DNA of 64,000 nt. It comes from Allomyces macrogynus ATCC 38327 (taxonomy: Eukaryota > Blastocladiomycota > Blastocladiomycetes > Blastocladiales > Blastocladiaceae). The stretch covers positions 398,567 to 462,566 of the forward strand of contig GG745328.1 of assembly GCA_000151295.1 (NCBI GenBank), written 5' to 3'. The position numbers and the translations under genes were made by a program. Below are positions 24,355-35,940 of this stretch, in pieces (position 1 is the stretch's first letter; each line of letters starts with the position of its first letter). A model generated the notes under the pieces. It was given only the letters and a program-made list of their open reading frames with translations, had not been told where the DNA came from and searched no databases.

Positions 24355-24738
24355 GCCGGCCTGCATATCACAAGTGTCACAATGAGCGCCGCATCTACTC
24401 AAATCAATTCAGGTATTTTTCCAGAGACTGGCTCACAGCTCCATGAGGGAGCCCTGAACGAGAAAGAGGGTTAGCAAGAGGGCTTTCTACTGAGTGAAAG
24501 CATGCCCGTAACCGCGTCGGCGGATGTTTGGTCTGGTAAGTTTGACTGAGATTCTGACTTTTGGACTAACTGTCGTGGGTCTTCGATCCTCAAGCGCTGT
24601 TCGCCGGCGTGTGTCTCTCGTGAGCAAACGAAACTGCATGCGTCGGGACGGGCCCAGTCCAAGTCCCCCAAAATACACCAGAAAAGCAGCGTATGTACAA
24701 GGATCCAGCACACACGCATCGCTGACTCGTGCCATGTG

Positions 24739-24761
24739 CCCCCCCCCCCCCCCCCCCCCCC
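24739..24761. repeat. Poly-C homopolymer
   Basis: An uninterrupted run of about 23 C residues, 15 bp beyond the stop codon of the Hsp70 pseudogene. The exact length is likely unreliable. Confidence 0.85.
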
Positions 24762-24775
24762 ACCATCGCCTGTCC

Positions 24776-26135
24776 TCATTCCCCCACCACATCCAAATAC
24801 TCGGCCACGACCGCATTCGCACGCGCCTCGACGCCCGCCAACACCACTTCAAAATCGACCCGCCCGACATCTTCCCCCGCATAATCCAGCCAGTGCAGCG
24901 TTTCCGCCACCACCGATTCGAGCCGGTCCACATCCTGGCCGCTCACCCGCGCCGCGACGGTCGGGTTCCGGACCGTATTCCCGCGCAATGTCACGACATG
25001 CCGCTCAAGCCGGTTTCGTGCATCGTTTCGTGCGGTTGCTACCTGGTCGGCCTTGCACATACAGTCCAGGTCGGCGCGCATCCGGTCGAGACCGACTTGT
25101 AAGAGCCGGTTGGGGCCGGTGATTTTCGCCGTGACGCGATGCTGGTCGAGGTCGTCGGTGACTGTCACGGCGTGCGCGGCCGCGTCGAGGTCGAACGTGA
25201 CGTGGATGTGCGGGGCTCCGGGCGGGAGGGCGGCGAGATCGAGTCGGCCGAGCAAGTGTGCCGTCGAGTTTTCGTAGACGTGGATGAATTCGGGCGGTGG
25301 GGTGCTCGGGTCGAGCGGGGCGAGTTCGTCCTTGCGCGCCGGGACAATCGTTCCGTGCGAGACAATCGGGATGAGTGGGGCCGTGCCGACATGCACGCTC
25401 AGCGTGTGCGGGACCACGTCGAGTAAAGTCAGGTCGTGAATCGCAGTTGACGGGTCGCGGGATAGGATCGCGCCCATGATGGCCGCGCCGTGCACGGCTG
25501 CGTCGGGCGAGGACGACCCGAGCGTAATTCGCGCACGACCGACAAACTTGTCGGCGAGGAGTTGTTGGACCTTGGGCATGTGCGATGTGCCGCCGACGAG
25601 CAGAATCTCGTGCACGCCAGGTGGTGCCAAATGTGAATCGCGCAGCACTTGCTCGACGGGCTCGACGACGACGCGGAATTGGTCGTCGCACATGTCCTCG
25701 AACCGCGCGCACGTCACGGTCGTGCAAAAGTCGGTGCCGGGCAAGAGCGCCTCGATAATGACGGGCACCGAATTGGCCGACGACAAGGCGCACCGTCGAC
25801 GCGACCGTAATCACGTGACCGCTGTGCCGAGACGCATCTCGGCCGTGGCCTTGAGCTTGCGCAGGATCATGGCCGTGAATTGTTCAGGCGTGAACCGCTT
25901 GATCCCGTGCACGCTGTCGACCAATTCGACCCACGGACTGCCGCGGCCGTCACTCGTGACAGTAAACGGCCAGTGGAACATGTCCGACTGCACGGCCTCG
26001 GCGTCAAATGGCGGCCCAGGAGCCGCGGCAGGTCGCGAATCATGTTGGTCGGGTTCACGGCCGCTTGGAGAGTCGCGTCGGTTCCAAAGAGTCGGCGAGC
26101 GGGCGTGAACGCGATGCACGATGAAATGGAAGAGC
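24776..26135 (-). pseudogene. Hsp70-like gene with N-terminal and central deletions
   Basis: The C-terminal two-fifths reads as a continuous Hsp70: ARFEDMCDDQFR, EILLVGGTSHMPKVQ, LLDVVPHTLSVHV, then a helical lid. Upstream, ILRKLKATAEMRLGTAVT runs through an apparent two-base shift into AVITVAS. It then jumps almost directly to the position after the CERAK segment. About 140 residues of the ATPase domain, including phosphate-2 (DLGGGT), are therefore missing. Further upstream, RRLFGTDATLQAAVNPTN lies in another frame, and I see no DLGTT exon. Such a protein could not hydrolyse ATP. It is a neighbour and paralogue of the intact gene at 22.2-24.1 kb, probably a decaying tandem duplicate. Confidence 0.7.
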
Positions 26136-26708
26136 GACCTTGAGCATCGGTTATGAGGTTGACATGGTCATGGTGCCAAATGAGTTGACGTGCCGAGATC
26201 TGGCGAAAAGCAAGGGATGCGATGGGTCAGACACCCATTCTGATTAACGGCTGCAAAAGATGGGTTCTTAGTCCCTCTGGAAAGTTTATTACCGATGCCA
26301 ATCGTGGGCAGCTTGAGTGCGGGCAGCTGCATCGTGATATCGGAATAATTTGCAGCCGGATTGACAATGGATTGTCGAGCAGGTTGTGGGTCGGGCCCAA
26401 GCTGCAGCGCGTTGTTAGGTCCGGGTAGAGAGAGTATTCTGCTACTATCGTGGGTCTGACGGCTAGAATATGTTATGGAAGAGGCGTGGCGTTCAAGTCG
26501 ACTTCAAGGAACGTCGTTTCTTCGTTGGAGCAACTGCACAGAGCGACACACTGACGGCCAAGTTGAAAATCCATGTCACACGCACGTGGTGTGGCAACAG
26601 CCTGTCTCCAAAGATTTGCGGTCGGCAACTCGCCGTGTCGCCCGTCGCCGCCGACCTCACCATCTTCAAACTTCAAAAAACTTCTCAACAACCTGCTGCT
26701 GCCGCAAG
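26136..26708. other. Divergent intergenic region before the copper transporter
   Basis: About 570 bp upstream of the Ctr gene. No coding or RNA signal; probably promoter and 5' UTR. Confidence 0.4.
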
Positions 26709-28024
26709 ATGACAGCAAGGAGGATTTCCCGAGCTCCGACGCTCTGCACCATTGTGGCCGACGCCGATCATCGGCCGACCAGCGGATCTCGACGACAGCG
26801 GCCATTGGTGTTGATTATGGCCGTTGTCGCTCTCCTCGCCCTCTTGGCCCTGGTTCCCGCTGCGCAAGCTCGACCAAGTACCTCTCCACCCGGATCTGCA
26901 GCGGTCGCGCTGACGCGCGATGCCCTGGCCGCGTTCTGCTCGTCTTCCACGTCGGCCTCGCTCGGCGCGTGTTCGCTGCTTTCGCAGTGCGGAACCAGCA
27001 CGACCAAGCTCTACTGCTCGACACTGAGTCTTCTTTATGCGCTGTGCAACTATGACAACCCGACGACCGACGTGTGCACGCAATACCAGACGTACTGCAC
27101 GGCCAAGCCGAGCGCCTGCCGAGCGGACGGCAATACGGCGTGGCCCGCATGGTCCAATTCGACCGTCTTCCAGAACCAGATTTATCGCATGTGCAAGGTG
27201 CACAACATGGTACGCGTTGCCGTGGCTATCGTGGTCGGCCTCGAGCTGAAACTGACCATATTGATGATCAAACAGGAGGGCTGCGAAAAGTGCACGAACC
27301 CGGCCTCGTCGCCCTCCGTGCCCATCACGCAACTCGCTAACTGCGACAGTTTCTCCGTCTACGTGGCCATGTGCAGGTCCATGCCGGAGATGACCGTGTG
27401 CAACGTACCGTGGATTAAAATGTGCCAGTCGAACTCGTCCACGACCAAGGCCAATTTCCCGCAAATCTGTCCAGCGGCCGCGTTTGAAAGGTCGATCACG
27501 GCCACGCCCACCGCGTCCGCAGTGCCCGCCGTTGCGACCACCGTCAATCTCGACGATGCGAGTGGTCTCCCGCCGATGCGCATGTACTTTCACCAGGACA
27601 CGACCGGCATTCTCCTGTTCCGCGCATGGGTGCCGTGCACGACTGGCGCGTACGTCGGCAGCTGTTTTGGCGTGTTTGCGCTTTCGCTCGCGTCGTCGGC
27701 CTTCCATTTGGTCGCGCACCGCGCGCCCTGCCGCGGATGGCGGCGCAGACCGCGACCACGGCCGGTGCGCGCCGTGAATTGTTGATTGCCGGTCGCGCGG
27801 CCGTGGTCACGGCGCAGATCGCGCTGTCATATGCGGCCATGCTCGTGGTCATGAGCTACAACGTGGTCTGGTGCGCGATGCTCCTTCTCGGCGCGTTTAC
27901 TGCGCACGTGGCGCTGAGCCGTGGAGATGAGAACACGAGGAGGGCCGAGTGGGGGCCCGTGGCGACGCAGGAGCGCGACAAGTCGGCCGTGGATTCGCGG
28001 ATTAGCCTTGCGGACGAGCAGTAA
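26709..28024 (+). CDS. Ctr-family copper transporter with Cys-rich ectodomain
   Basis: The N-terminus has a hydrophobic segment (LVLIMAVVALLALLALV) ending at AQA, a likely signal peptide. A cysteine-rich ectodomain with more than a dozen Cys follows (CSLLSQCG, CTQYQTYC, GCEKCTNP, VAMCRSMPEMTVC). Then comes the Ctr core: PPMRMYFHQDTTGILLF at TM1, a loop, TM2 with AAMLVVMSYN (the MxxxM of the copper pore) and TM3 (LLLGAFTAHVALSRGD). A 66-bp segment, 27210-27275, has GT-AG ends and is in frame, so it is probably an intron. Near 27725 the coding frame shifts by one base within GCGCGCCC, between HLVAHRA and LPRMAAQ. Ctr proteins import Cu(I) as trimers at the plasma or vacuolar membrane. Confidence 0.8.
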
Positions 28025-28197
28025 AATTACATGTCCATAGATTTTTTGTTACATTTTCGCGTTATTTTCTGAGAATCGGGCTTGACCGGAAACGGGCATG
28101 CTTGACATGGTTTACGGGTGGGGTCACATGTGCGCTGATCAGAGGAGCGCGTTCCTTTTTGTCCCTGCCCCAACGCCATTCCGGCTTGTACACCCAC

Positions 28198-28217
28198 GTC
28201 GTCGTCGTCGTCGTCGT
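28198..28217. repeat. GTC trinucleotide tract
   Basis: About six to seven GTC units in the short intergenic region between the Ctr and succinyl-CoA ligase genes. Confidence 0.7.
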
Positions 28218-28320
28218 AGTCTTTTTGCTGCTGCCGTCGACGCCGTTGCTGCCACCGCCGCTGCCGCTGCTTCCAACGCTGCTCAACTGCCCGCACCGCG
28301 CGTGATCCAACCTATCCACC

Positions 28321-29863
28321 ATGTTCCGCTCCGCCGTTGCCCGCCTCGCCCGCCACGCCGCGCCCGCCGCGGTCCCGAAGCGTCACCTGTCCGTGCACGA
28401 GTACGTGTCGGCGCAGCTGCTGCAAGAGTACGGCGTCAAGGTCCCGCGCGGTGCCGTTGCCACGTCGGCCGCCGAGGCCGACCGCGTTGCCCGCGAGCTC
28501 GGCACCGACGACCTCGTCATCAAGGCGCAGGTCCTCGCCGGTGGGCGCGGCAAGGGTCACTTTGACTCGGGTCTGCAGGGCGGTGTCAAGGTCTGCTTTG
28601 AGCCCGCCGAGGTTGCCAAGTACGCCGAGGGCATGCTCGGCCACACGCTCGTCACCAAGCAGACGGGTGCTGCGGGAAAGCCCTGCAACAAGGTCTACAT
28701 TGTCGAGCGCCTTTACCCGCGCCGCGAGTACTACTTCTCGATCTTGATGGACCGCAAGTACCAGGTGCGTTTTGTCGTGTTTCTCGTCGTGCCCCGGATC
28801 AGAGCGCATTGGGCGCCGTTTGTGTCTTGAACGGACCAGCGTCGTTTTGCTTCGGCTCGGTTTGGTTGTGGTGGCGCTTTGCAAGCGACCTGCATAACTG
28901 ATTTTCGTTTTCCACATCATCTTCCTGTGCGTAGGGCCCCGTCATGGTCGGCTCGAACCAGGGTGGTGTCGACATTGAGGGTGTTGCCGCCGAGAACCCC
29001 GACGCGATCATCACGATGCCCGTCGACATCAAGGCCGGTCTCTCGCACGAGCAGGCGCTCGAAATGGCGACCAAGATGGGTTTCCCGACCAAGGCGCGCG
29101 AGGAGGCCGCGCAGACCTTCCTCAAGCTTTACAACGTGTTCATCGAGAAGGACGCGACCATGGTCGAGATCAACCCGCTCTCAGAAGTCTCGACGGGCGA
29201 GATTGTGTGCATGGACGCCAAGATCGGCTTTGACGACAATGCTGACTTCCGCCAGGCCGATGTGTTTGGCAAGCGCGACACGACGCAGGAGGACCAGCGC
29301 GAGGTCAAGGCCGCCGAGGCCAAGCTCAACTACATTGGGCTCGACGGTAACATTGGCTGCCTCGTCAACGGCGCCGGTCTCGCCATGGCCACCATGGACA
29401 TTATCAAGCTCAACGGCGGCGACCCGGCCAACTTCCTTGACGTTGGTGGCTCGGCCACTACCGAGCAGGTCACCGACGCGTTCAAGATCATTTCGTCGGA
29501 CCCGCGCGTCTCGGCGATCCTCGTCAACATTTTCGGCGGGATCATGCGCTGCGACGTGATCGCGCAGGGTGTCATCGAGGCGTGCCAGACGCTCGACCTC
29601 AAGATCCCGCTTATTGTCCGTCTGCAGGGCACCAACGTGGACCGCGCCAAGGAGCTGATCCAGAACTCGGGGCTCAAGATCGTGTCCGAGGACAACCTCG
29701 ACGAGGCCGCCAAGAAGGCCGTTGCTCTGTCGCAGATCACGCAGTACGTTTTCCTTTTCCGCCGCGCATGCGCTCATTACCGCGCCGTGCCTGCTTCTCA
29801 CTCGTGCTCCCCTCACCCACTAGGATCGCGCGCGAGGCCGAGGTCGAGGTGTCGTTCCACTAA
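28321..29863 (+). CDS. LSC2: Succinyl-CoA ligase beta subunit, mitochondrial
   Basis: Three exons (28321-28764, 28935-29743, 29824-29863) code 430 residues, the usual length. An Arg/Ala-rich presequence precedes [14 protein letters not shown]. The ATP-grasp domain carries [11 protein letters not shown] and the ligase region [18 protein letters not shown]. The [11 protein letters not shown] and [13 protein letters not shown] segments and the C-terminal [11 protein letters not shown] are all classical. It forms the TCA-cycle enzyme converting succinyl-CoA to succinate with nucleotide phosphorylation in the mitochondrial matrix. The last intron uses the donor GTACGT in phase 2. ADP versus GDP specificity is not resolved here. 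Confidence 0.96.
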
Positions 29864-30504
29864 GACGTCCGCACCCTGTCGTCGTCGTCGTCCTTGTTCT
29901 TTCTTTAGCTTCTGCAGTACCCTTGGTGTCTTTTCGTAAATCCAGGCCCTTTCTTTTCCACCCCTACCTTGCCTTCGCGGTTTTCCTTTCCATGAACTCC
30001 TCCGACCGGCCAGCGTCTGAACCAAAACCAGCGTCAATCCTCCCATCGCGCGAGAACTCGCCCTCCTCGTTCTTCTTCCACCTCGTTTTGCGCCGGCTCT
30101 GCTTCGTTCGGCGCGCTGCACTCTCCCTCCTCCCACGGTATTCCCCTCTCTAGTCCCAGGCTCCATTGTCTCGACCCACTCTCTCCCAACCGCCATCTTC
30201 CCCCGTGATTTCGCTCGAGAAAAACTTCATAATGAGAACGTACAGTTGAACCTCGTGGTCGTCGTCGGTTTCGTCGGTTTCGTCGGTTTCGTCTCTTTCG
30301 TCGGTGCAGCAGCTTGGTGTTGGAGCAGCGCGATCTGGGAATGACACGACCTGGCAACGCAGCATGTGCGTCCCCGTGACCATGTCCCCATCACAGCGTC
30401 CCTCTTTCGCGTCCAATCCGCCATCGTCAATGATTGACGACGCGCACCACGCCAGCAACATCAACAGCAACGACCAGCAATCACAGCAACGTCCACGACC
30501 GACC
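29864..30504. other. Intergenic region before the helicase gene
   Basis: Contains a 9-bp repeat tract (about 30258-30305) and the 5' region of the Rok1-like gene. No independent gene supported. Confidence 0.4.
30258..30305. repeat. 9-bp tandem repeat
   Basis: Roughly four to five units of TCGTCGGTT-type sequence, about 200 bp upstream of the helicase start. Confidence 0.75.
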
Positions 30505-32569
30505 ATGGACATTTTCCGCTCGCTGACGGGCGGCGCCCGGTTCGACAAGAAGCGGTTCCTGAACGACGTGCAAGTCTTCGAGGTAAAATTCTGCAAGCAC
30601 CTTCAACGCAACCAACCAGCAATGCATACCAACTGATCCCCGCGCGCGTGATGCTCGATTGACCCGTCTAGGCCAAGGACGATGCCGCCGCATCCGCCAA
30701 CGTCGGCACCGTCGCGACCGCGCTGAAAGCGCTCGACTTTTTCGGCACCTCTACCTCCGGCACTTCCTCTTCCTCGACCACCGCGCCCTCTGCCGCGGCC
30801 GCTACTACGACCGACGATCTCGACGCGGACCCGTCCGTCGAACCCTTCGCGAACGACACCGCCGTGCAAGACTTCCGGCGCAGCCACCGGATCAAAGTGG
30901 ACGGCGTCGACGTGCCCGCGCCGATCCAGTCCTTCCGGGACCTGCGCGACACCTACACGATCCGCGACCGCGTCGCGCGCAACGTGCGCGCTGCGGGGTA
31001 TGTGACCCCGACGCCCATCCAAATGCAGGCGATCCCGCTGATTTTGCGCGGGCGAGACGTGCTGGCGTGTGCGCCCACCGGGTCCGGTAAAACGCTCGCG
31101 TACGTCCTACCGATTGTGCACCAGTTGGTCGAGCCGAGCAAGGAGGGCGTGCGCGCCTTGATTGTCGCGCCGACACGGGAACTCGTGTTGCAGATTGAGC
31201 GCGAGGTCGGGAAGCTCGTGGGCAAGAAGTGGCGCGTGCATGTCTTGACGAAAGCGACGCCGATTGACCGGATGCCCAAGTGCGATATCCTGATTTCGAC
31301 GCCGATGCGGTTGGTCCAGGCGATTCAGGCTGGCGCCGTGCAGCTGAACCGCGTCAAGCATTTGGTGCTGGACGAGGCGGATAAGTTGTTGGAACTCGGG
31401 TTCTTGGAACAGGTGGACGAGATATTGGCGGCGTGCCCGACGACGCAGCGGCAGACGAGTTTGTTTTCGGCGACGTTGGCGTCCGCTGTGGAGCAGTTGG
31501 CCAAGACGGTGATGCGGGATGATGTTGTGCGCGTGATTATTGGATTGAAGTACGTGTTCGATCGGCCTCGACCGACGGGTGCAAGTCGTGCGAAAACTGA
31601 CCCCCATCGCATTGATTAGAAACACGGCCACCTCGACCATCACGCAATCGCTCGTTTTCACGGGCGACGAGTCTGGCAAGCTCATGACGATCCGGCAACA
31701 CCTGAAAACTGGCGAATTGCACCCGCCTGTCCTCATTTTCGTACAATCCATTGACCGCGCCAAGGAACTGTTCCGCGAACTCGTGTATGACGGCATGAAC
31801 GTGGACGTGATCCATGCCGACCGCACCAAGCAGCAGCGCGACAAGATCATTGACCAGTTCCGACTTGGCCACCTGTGGATCCTGATTGCGACCGACGTGC
31901 TCGCGCGCGGTATCGATATGGTCGTGCAAACCGTCATCAATTACGATTTTCCGACGTCAGTCGAGGCGTACATTCACCGGATTGGGCGTACGGGTCGTGC
32001 GGGACGGCCGGGCCGCGCGATCACGTATTTTACGAGGGACGATGCCCCGCATTTGCGCAGGTACGTACCCGGGCGTGCGCGGTCTCTCTCTTTTTCGCTC
32101 CGCCGAACTGCGCACTCACTTCCCTCGTTCGTTTAGCATCGTTAACGTCATGAAAGAGTCGGGGTGCGATGTGCCCGAGTGGATGCTGTCGCTGAAAAAG
32201 GCGTCGCAGAACGAGCGTAAAAAGCTGAAAAAGTCGGCGCCTAAGCGCGCGACCATCTCGACCATGTCCAAGTACGATGCGAACAAGGTCAAGCGCAAGC
32301 GCGACATGATCGACGCGTCGAAGCGCCGCAAACTCAAGGCCGAGGGCAAGGTGCCGACGGGACCCGCAGAAGAGGAGCGGCCGGCCAAGAAGAGTAAGAG
32401 TGGCGGCGACAGCGAGGACGCGGATCGGCCGGTGAAGAAGAGGAAGAAGGGTGCCGACGAGGCGGCTGATGGTGCAGAAGCGGGGAAGAAGAAGGGTAAG
32501 GGTAAGGGCGCGGCGCCGCCTGCCAAGAAGGCAAAGAAGGTCAAGGGCGGCGAAGGTGCGAGCGCATGA
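30505..32569 (+). CDS. ROK1: DEAD-box RNA helicase, Rok1/DDX52 type
   Basis: Four exons (30505-30582, 30672-31549, 31620-32060, 32137-32569) code 609 residues. The first exon [13 protein letters not shown] and the pre-helicase [17 protein letters not shown] are Rok1/DDX52 signatures. Motifs in order: Q motif ([11 protein letters not shown]), motif I APTGSGKT, Ia [40 protein letters not shown] and [12 protein letters not shown]. The C-terminus is a long Lys-rich tail. Rok1 acts in early 18S rRNA processing in the nucleolus. Splice sites are clean and the reading frame is intact. Confidence 0.95.
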
Positions 32570-32968
32570 GGGGAGGGAGGGGAGGAGTTGGATGCCGGTG
32601 GAATGGGTGTGATTTGGGGGATTCTTGTACAGTACATGCTGGATCGGCCAATTTGATGCGCGAGTCCTGGAGAACGCATTTTTGGTCCGATTGATCCGTG
32701 GATTGCGCTTGAGCGCGATCGAAGCACATCGTCAAATCGAGTGGAGGGCGGTGGAGAGCGTGCTGCTGAAGGTCTTGTTCGTCGCTTGTTGATTGTGGCG
32801 CACGTTCCCCGCCGAACACGACAACGCATCCCTTCTCCTGCGAGCTCTCACTCCAACGCAATCGTCAACAAGTCGGCCTCGAGCAGGCATAATCCAGCGC
32901 GTTGCGACCTTCCTGCGCTTGCTCCGCCATTGTCAACCTGCACGCCATTTGCCTTATCAGCAACTCTC
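32570..32968. other. Intergenic region
   Basis: 3' flank of the helicase and upstream region of an interrupted F-box/LRR gene. No supported gene. Confidence 0.35.
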
Positions 32969-33687
32969 GATCAATTTCTTGGGCCATGTCGACATCCCGA
33001 CCCTCTCGTCGAGAGAGTCATGTGCGCGCCACGGCAGCGCCCACGATCCGCACGCCGATCGAGCATCTGCCAACGCATAGCCTCGAGCTGCTTTCTGGTC
33101 GTCTTTGTTGCGACGACCGTGGCGCCAAAGGGTCCAAGGACCTGTTTGCATTTGCGCTCGCTTTGGCAAGCTTTTTTCGTGTCGGCCGTGCGTGTGGCCT
33201 TGGACCGTCGCGATTGCCCCGACTGTCATGTTTCGTGGCGACAGGAGGCTGATTTCGTCCGGTTTTACCTTCACTACGGACCGCAATACGTTGTTTTTGG
33301 CAGCGACGAACAAGATGAAGATCCGCACGAGTACCCCGTCGCTGTTGAAAGCATGAAGGTGCACAATCCAATGGGTGATGACCAGCGCTTCCGAATTAAT
33401 TTGCGTTCCCTCACCATGACGCTGCATGTTCTGGACACGGCCGAGGATATAGGTCCCCTGTACCGCACATGCCCTGTATGTTGCGGCTGCTCAAGATCAT
33501 TCGTGATACAGAAACGACGGAAACGTTCTTCAATTCCGAAACGTGTACCAATGACCTTGCTGCGGCCCTGGCCACTCTGCCAAACTTGACCGTGTTTGAG
33601 CACGGGTTACTGGAGGTTGATGATGTACCACGCGTGCTTCAAGGACTCGTGTCACGCACAGGTCATCACGGTGATCAGAATTCACTA
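32969..33687 (+). pseudogene. F-box-like/LRR protein, copy 3, 5' part (transposon-interrupted)
   Basis: An F-box-like start (IEHLPTHSLELLSGRLC, then FAFALALASFFRVGRAC) is followed in other frames by LRR-family text: LRSLTMTLHVLDTAED, then LRLLKIIRDTET and LAAALATLPNLTVFEHGLL. The last stretch runs up to the left edge of the repeat-flanked transposon. LRR-like coding resumes beyond its right edge at about 36.8 kb. The frame changes within the part suggest it was decaying or carries sequence errors. Confidence 0.45.
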
Positions 33688-33700
33688 TTTCAGGTTCAAA

Positions 33701-34015
33701 GTGGGAAAAGCATCAAGCATGTGGGAAATCATGGGTCCAAACTGGGATGAGGCAAGCACAAAGTGGGACGATTTATCCATTCTGGGATTATGCAGCAACA
33801 GGCGGGATTACGCGAAATCATTTGGGATAACCGGAAAACAAGTGGGACTAACGACTGAATACAGCTTGGGATCACTGACACTAAGTGGGACAAGCATCAA
33901 CAAAAGTGGGAAATCCATCAACAAATTGGGAGAAGTATGGACCAAAGTGGGATAATCAAGCTATGAATTTGGGAAACCAGTGGTCCAAAGTGGGACTGGC
34001 GTGGACCAATTGGGA
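33701..34015 (+). repeat. Left phased repeat array of the transposon
   Basis: Motif starts: 33701, 33721, 33742, 33763, 33782, 33802, 33822, 33842, 33866, 33885, 33906, 33926, 33947, 33969, 33990 and 34010. The average step is 20.6 bp, about two turns of B-DNA. Between motifs the sequence is only loosely conserved. In the inner half GTGGGA and TTGGGA tend to alternate. Confidence 0.9.
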
Positions 34016-34081
34016 ACGTGACTGCATTGGACTCCCTCAGCCAAGTCAAGCTGTTGTTGATGACAGTCAACCAGCCAGCCA

Positions 34082-35940
34082 TTGTCCACCCCCATCTCTC
34101 AGCCACCTCTGACCTACCACATGCGGGTGCAAAACATCATGGCTCAACATGCTGCCCACGCGGTGCAAGCTGCTGCTGCGCATCAGCAAGTTGCCCCTGT
34201 GCTGCCTGCTCATGGCCCAGCCCCACCTGTCAACAATGACCCATGGCCCAGTCATGGCTGGAATTACCAACCAGCTTGCTGCCATGCTTGCTGGTGCCAC
34301 TGAGGGCCCGCCCATACATGACTGCAACATGCATGATAATGGGGATGAGGACAAGGGTGGCCATGACAATGACGAGATGGAGGGTGTGCACAATGACCAG
34401 ATGGAGGGTGGTGAAAACGAGAACAATGGTGTGCTGCAGTTTGATCTGCATGCCCCATGCCCAAACTGCCATGGCCACCACCAGCACAAGTGGAACGCCA
34501 AGGGGCGAGAAGAGATCATCTGTATGTATTTTGAGCAGAACCTGTCAGTCAAGCAGATTGTGCAGCTCCTCCCATTTGGGAACAAGTTTGCAGTTGTATG
34601 TCATCCACAACTTTGAGTTTGGCAAGCTTGTGCAAATGCCATGTGGTGGAGAGCACAGCCACAAAGAGGAGCAAATCGAGTTCTTGATGGGTGAGGTCCG
34701 TGTCTTTCTCCACTTTTTTGTGCAGTTTTGTGGCCCACTGACTGGGCAACCTGCTCCTCACCCAGGTCATGGAAAACGCAGTCACGCTTGAGCAGCTGCA
34801 CTGGCGGCTCTAAGACTGGTTCAAAGTCAACATGATGAAGGAAACAATTGTGTGGTACCTGTGTGAGGAGAATTTCATGCTCAAGCGGCTTATGCACAAG
34901 GTTGTCACCATGAACAGCCCTGAGTGCATAGCTGAGTGCTGCATTTGGTGTGAGCAGTTCCTCAAGCACCACACCTTCCATGATGTGCTGCCCCTTGACG
35001 AGTCGGGCTTCAACCACCTGCACTACAGTTATGGGTGTGCGCCATGCAGCCAGCATGCAGCCCAGGTTGTGCCAATGCAATGCAGTTGCAACACGTCGCT
35101 TTGCCTGTGCATGGGTGAGCATGGTGCAGTTTTGTCAAGGCAGTGCTCAGTGTGTTCAATGGGGAGCTGGTGCGCAGTTTCATGTCCTTCCTTGTTCCTG
35201 ATCGTGTGGTTGGCTCACGTTTTTGCGTGCAACCTACATGTAGTTGACAGTCCTGTTGTTGTGTTGCGCGGAAGAAAACCAGACTCTGCTCCTTCTTCTC
35301 GATGTATTCCTTTCTGCGGATCTCGCGTCCTTATATATCACAGTGGGCAAAGCATGCAGCCAACTCGGGTGGAGAAGGAGGACGTGATGGGGGACAAATA
35401 TACGGAAATAGTGGAGAGACGATGGAGATGACAGGATGGGAGGGAGGTGGCGACGTGGCAGAGCGTAAGCATCTGCAGCGTCGGTTCGGCCAGGTTCCCG
35501 AGGCGCTGGCGCGGTATGATGGCGTGGTGGCGCTGGCGTCGAGGAAAGTTCGTGGGTCGCGTCTTGCACATTCCACACTGGCCGCGGGATATGCACGTGT
35601 AGCACGCGCACCAACAAGCTCAACCACAACCTTGTGCAAGCACTTGCTCAGCAGTACCCGGACCAGAACAAGACGATTCTCCTTGACAACGTCCGCTTCC
35701 ACCACAACCACAAAGCTGCAGTGGTGCTCAAGCAGGCTGGGCATCACCTTTACTTTCTCCCGCCATACTTGCCACACCTCAATGCCTGTGAGCTTGCATT
35801 CTTGTCAATCAAGTTGATGTTCAAGTGCAACAACCCAGCGGACCAGGGCCCAATCATGGAGCAGATCGAAGCAGCCGCCTGACGGATCATGGGCCAGCAG
35901 GCGGTGGGCTGGATTCACAAGGTGAACCACTGCGTGCAGG
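34082..35940 (+). pseudogene. Transposase remnant (IS630/Tc1-like DDE fold)
   Basis: Pieces in several frames give a recognisable transposase. An acidic N-region precedes CPNCHGHHQHKWNAKGREE and a helix-turn-helix-like stretch (YFEQNLSVKQIVQLLPFG). First catalytic Asp: LPLDESGFNHLHYSYG near 35.0 kb. FNGELVRSFMSFLVP lies in another frame near 35.16 kb. Second Asp: ILLDNVRFHHNHKAA near 35.69 kb, followed by YLPHLNACELAF with the Glu. The triad spacing fits IS630/Tc1-mariner relatives. Frame changes near 34255, 34595, 34790 and 35140, a stop after EQIEAAA, and an extra block of about 400 bp before the second Asp show it is inactive. Confidence 0.7.
35205..35615. other. Extra block inside the transposase
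   Basis: Between the FLVPDRVVG segment and NLVQALAQQYPD, where relatives need only a few dozen residues, there are about 400 bp of non-transposase sequence. It may be a nested insertion or a large unrelated expansion. I could not define clean terminal repeats or a target duplication. Confidence 0.4.

Noticed and set aside
24035..24474. 10-residue repeat protein encoded by the 30-bp repeats
   Set aside because: The repeats are a multiple of three, so all frames stay open. The location upstream of a TATA box and the Hsp70 start fits regulatory DNA better.
33701..34015. Repetitive protein rich in Trp, Lys and Gly translated from the left transposon array
   Set aside because: The 20-21-bp step is not a multiple of three, so the repeated residues arise in changing frames from DNA-level repeats.
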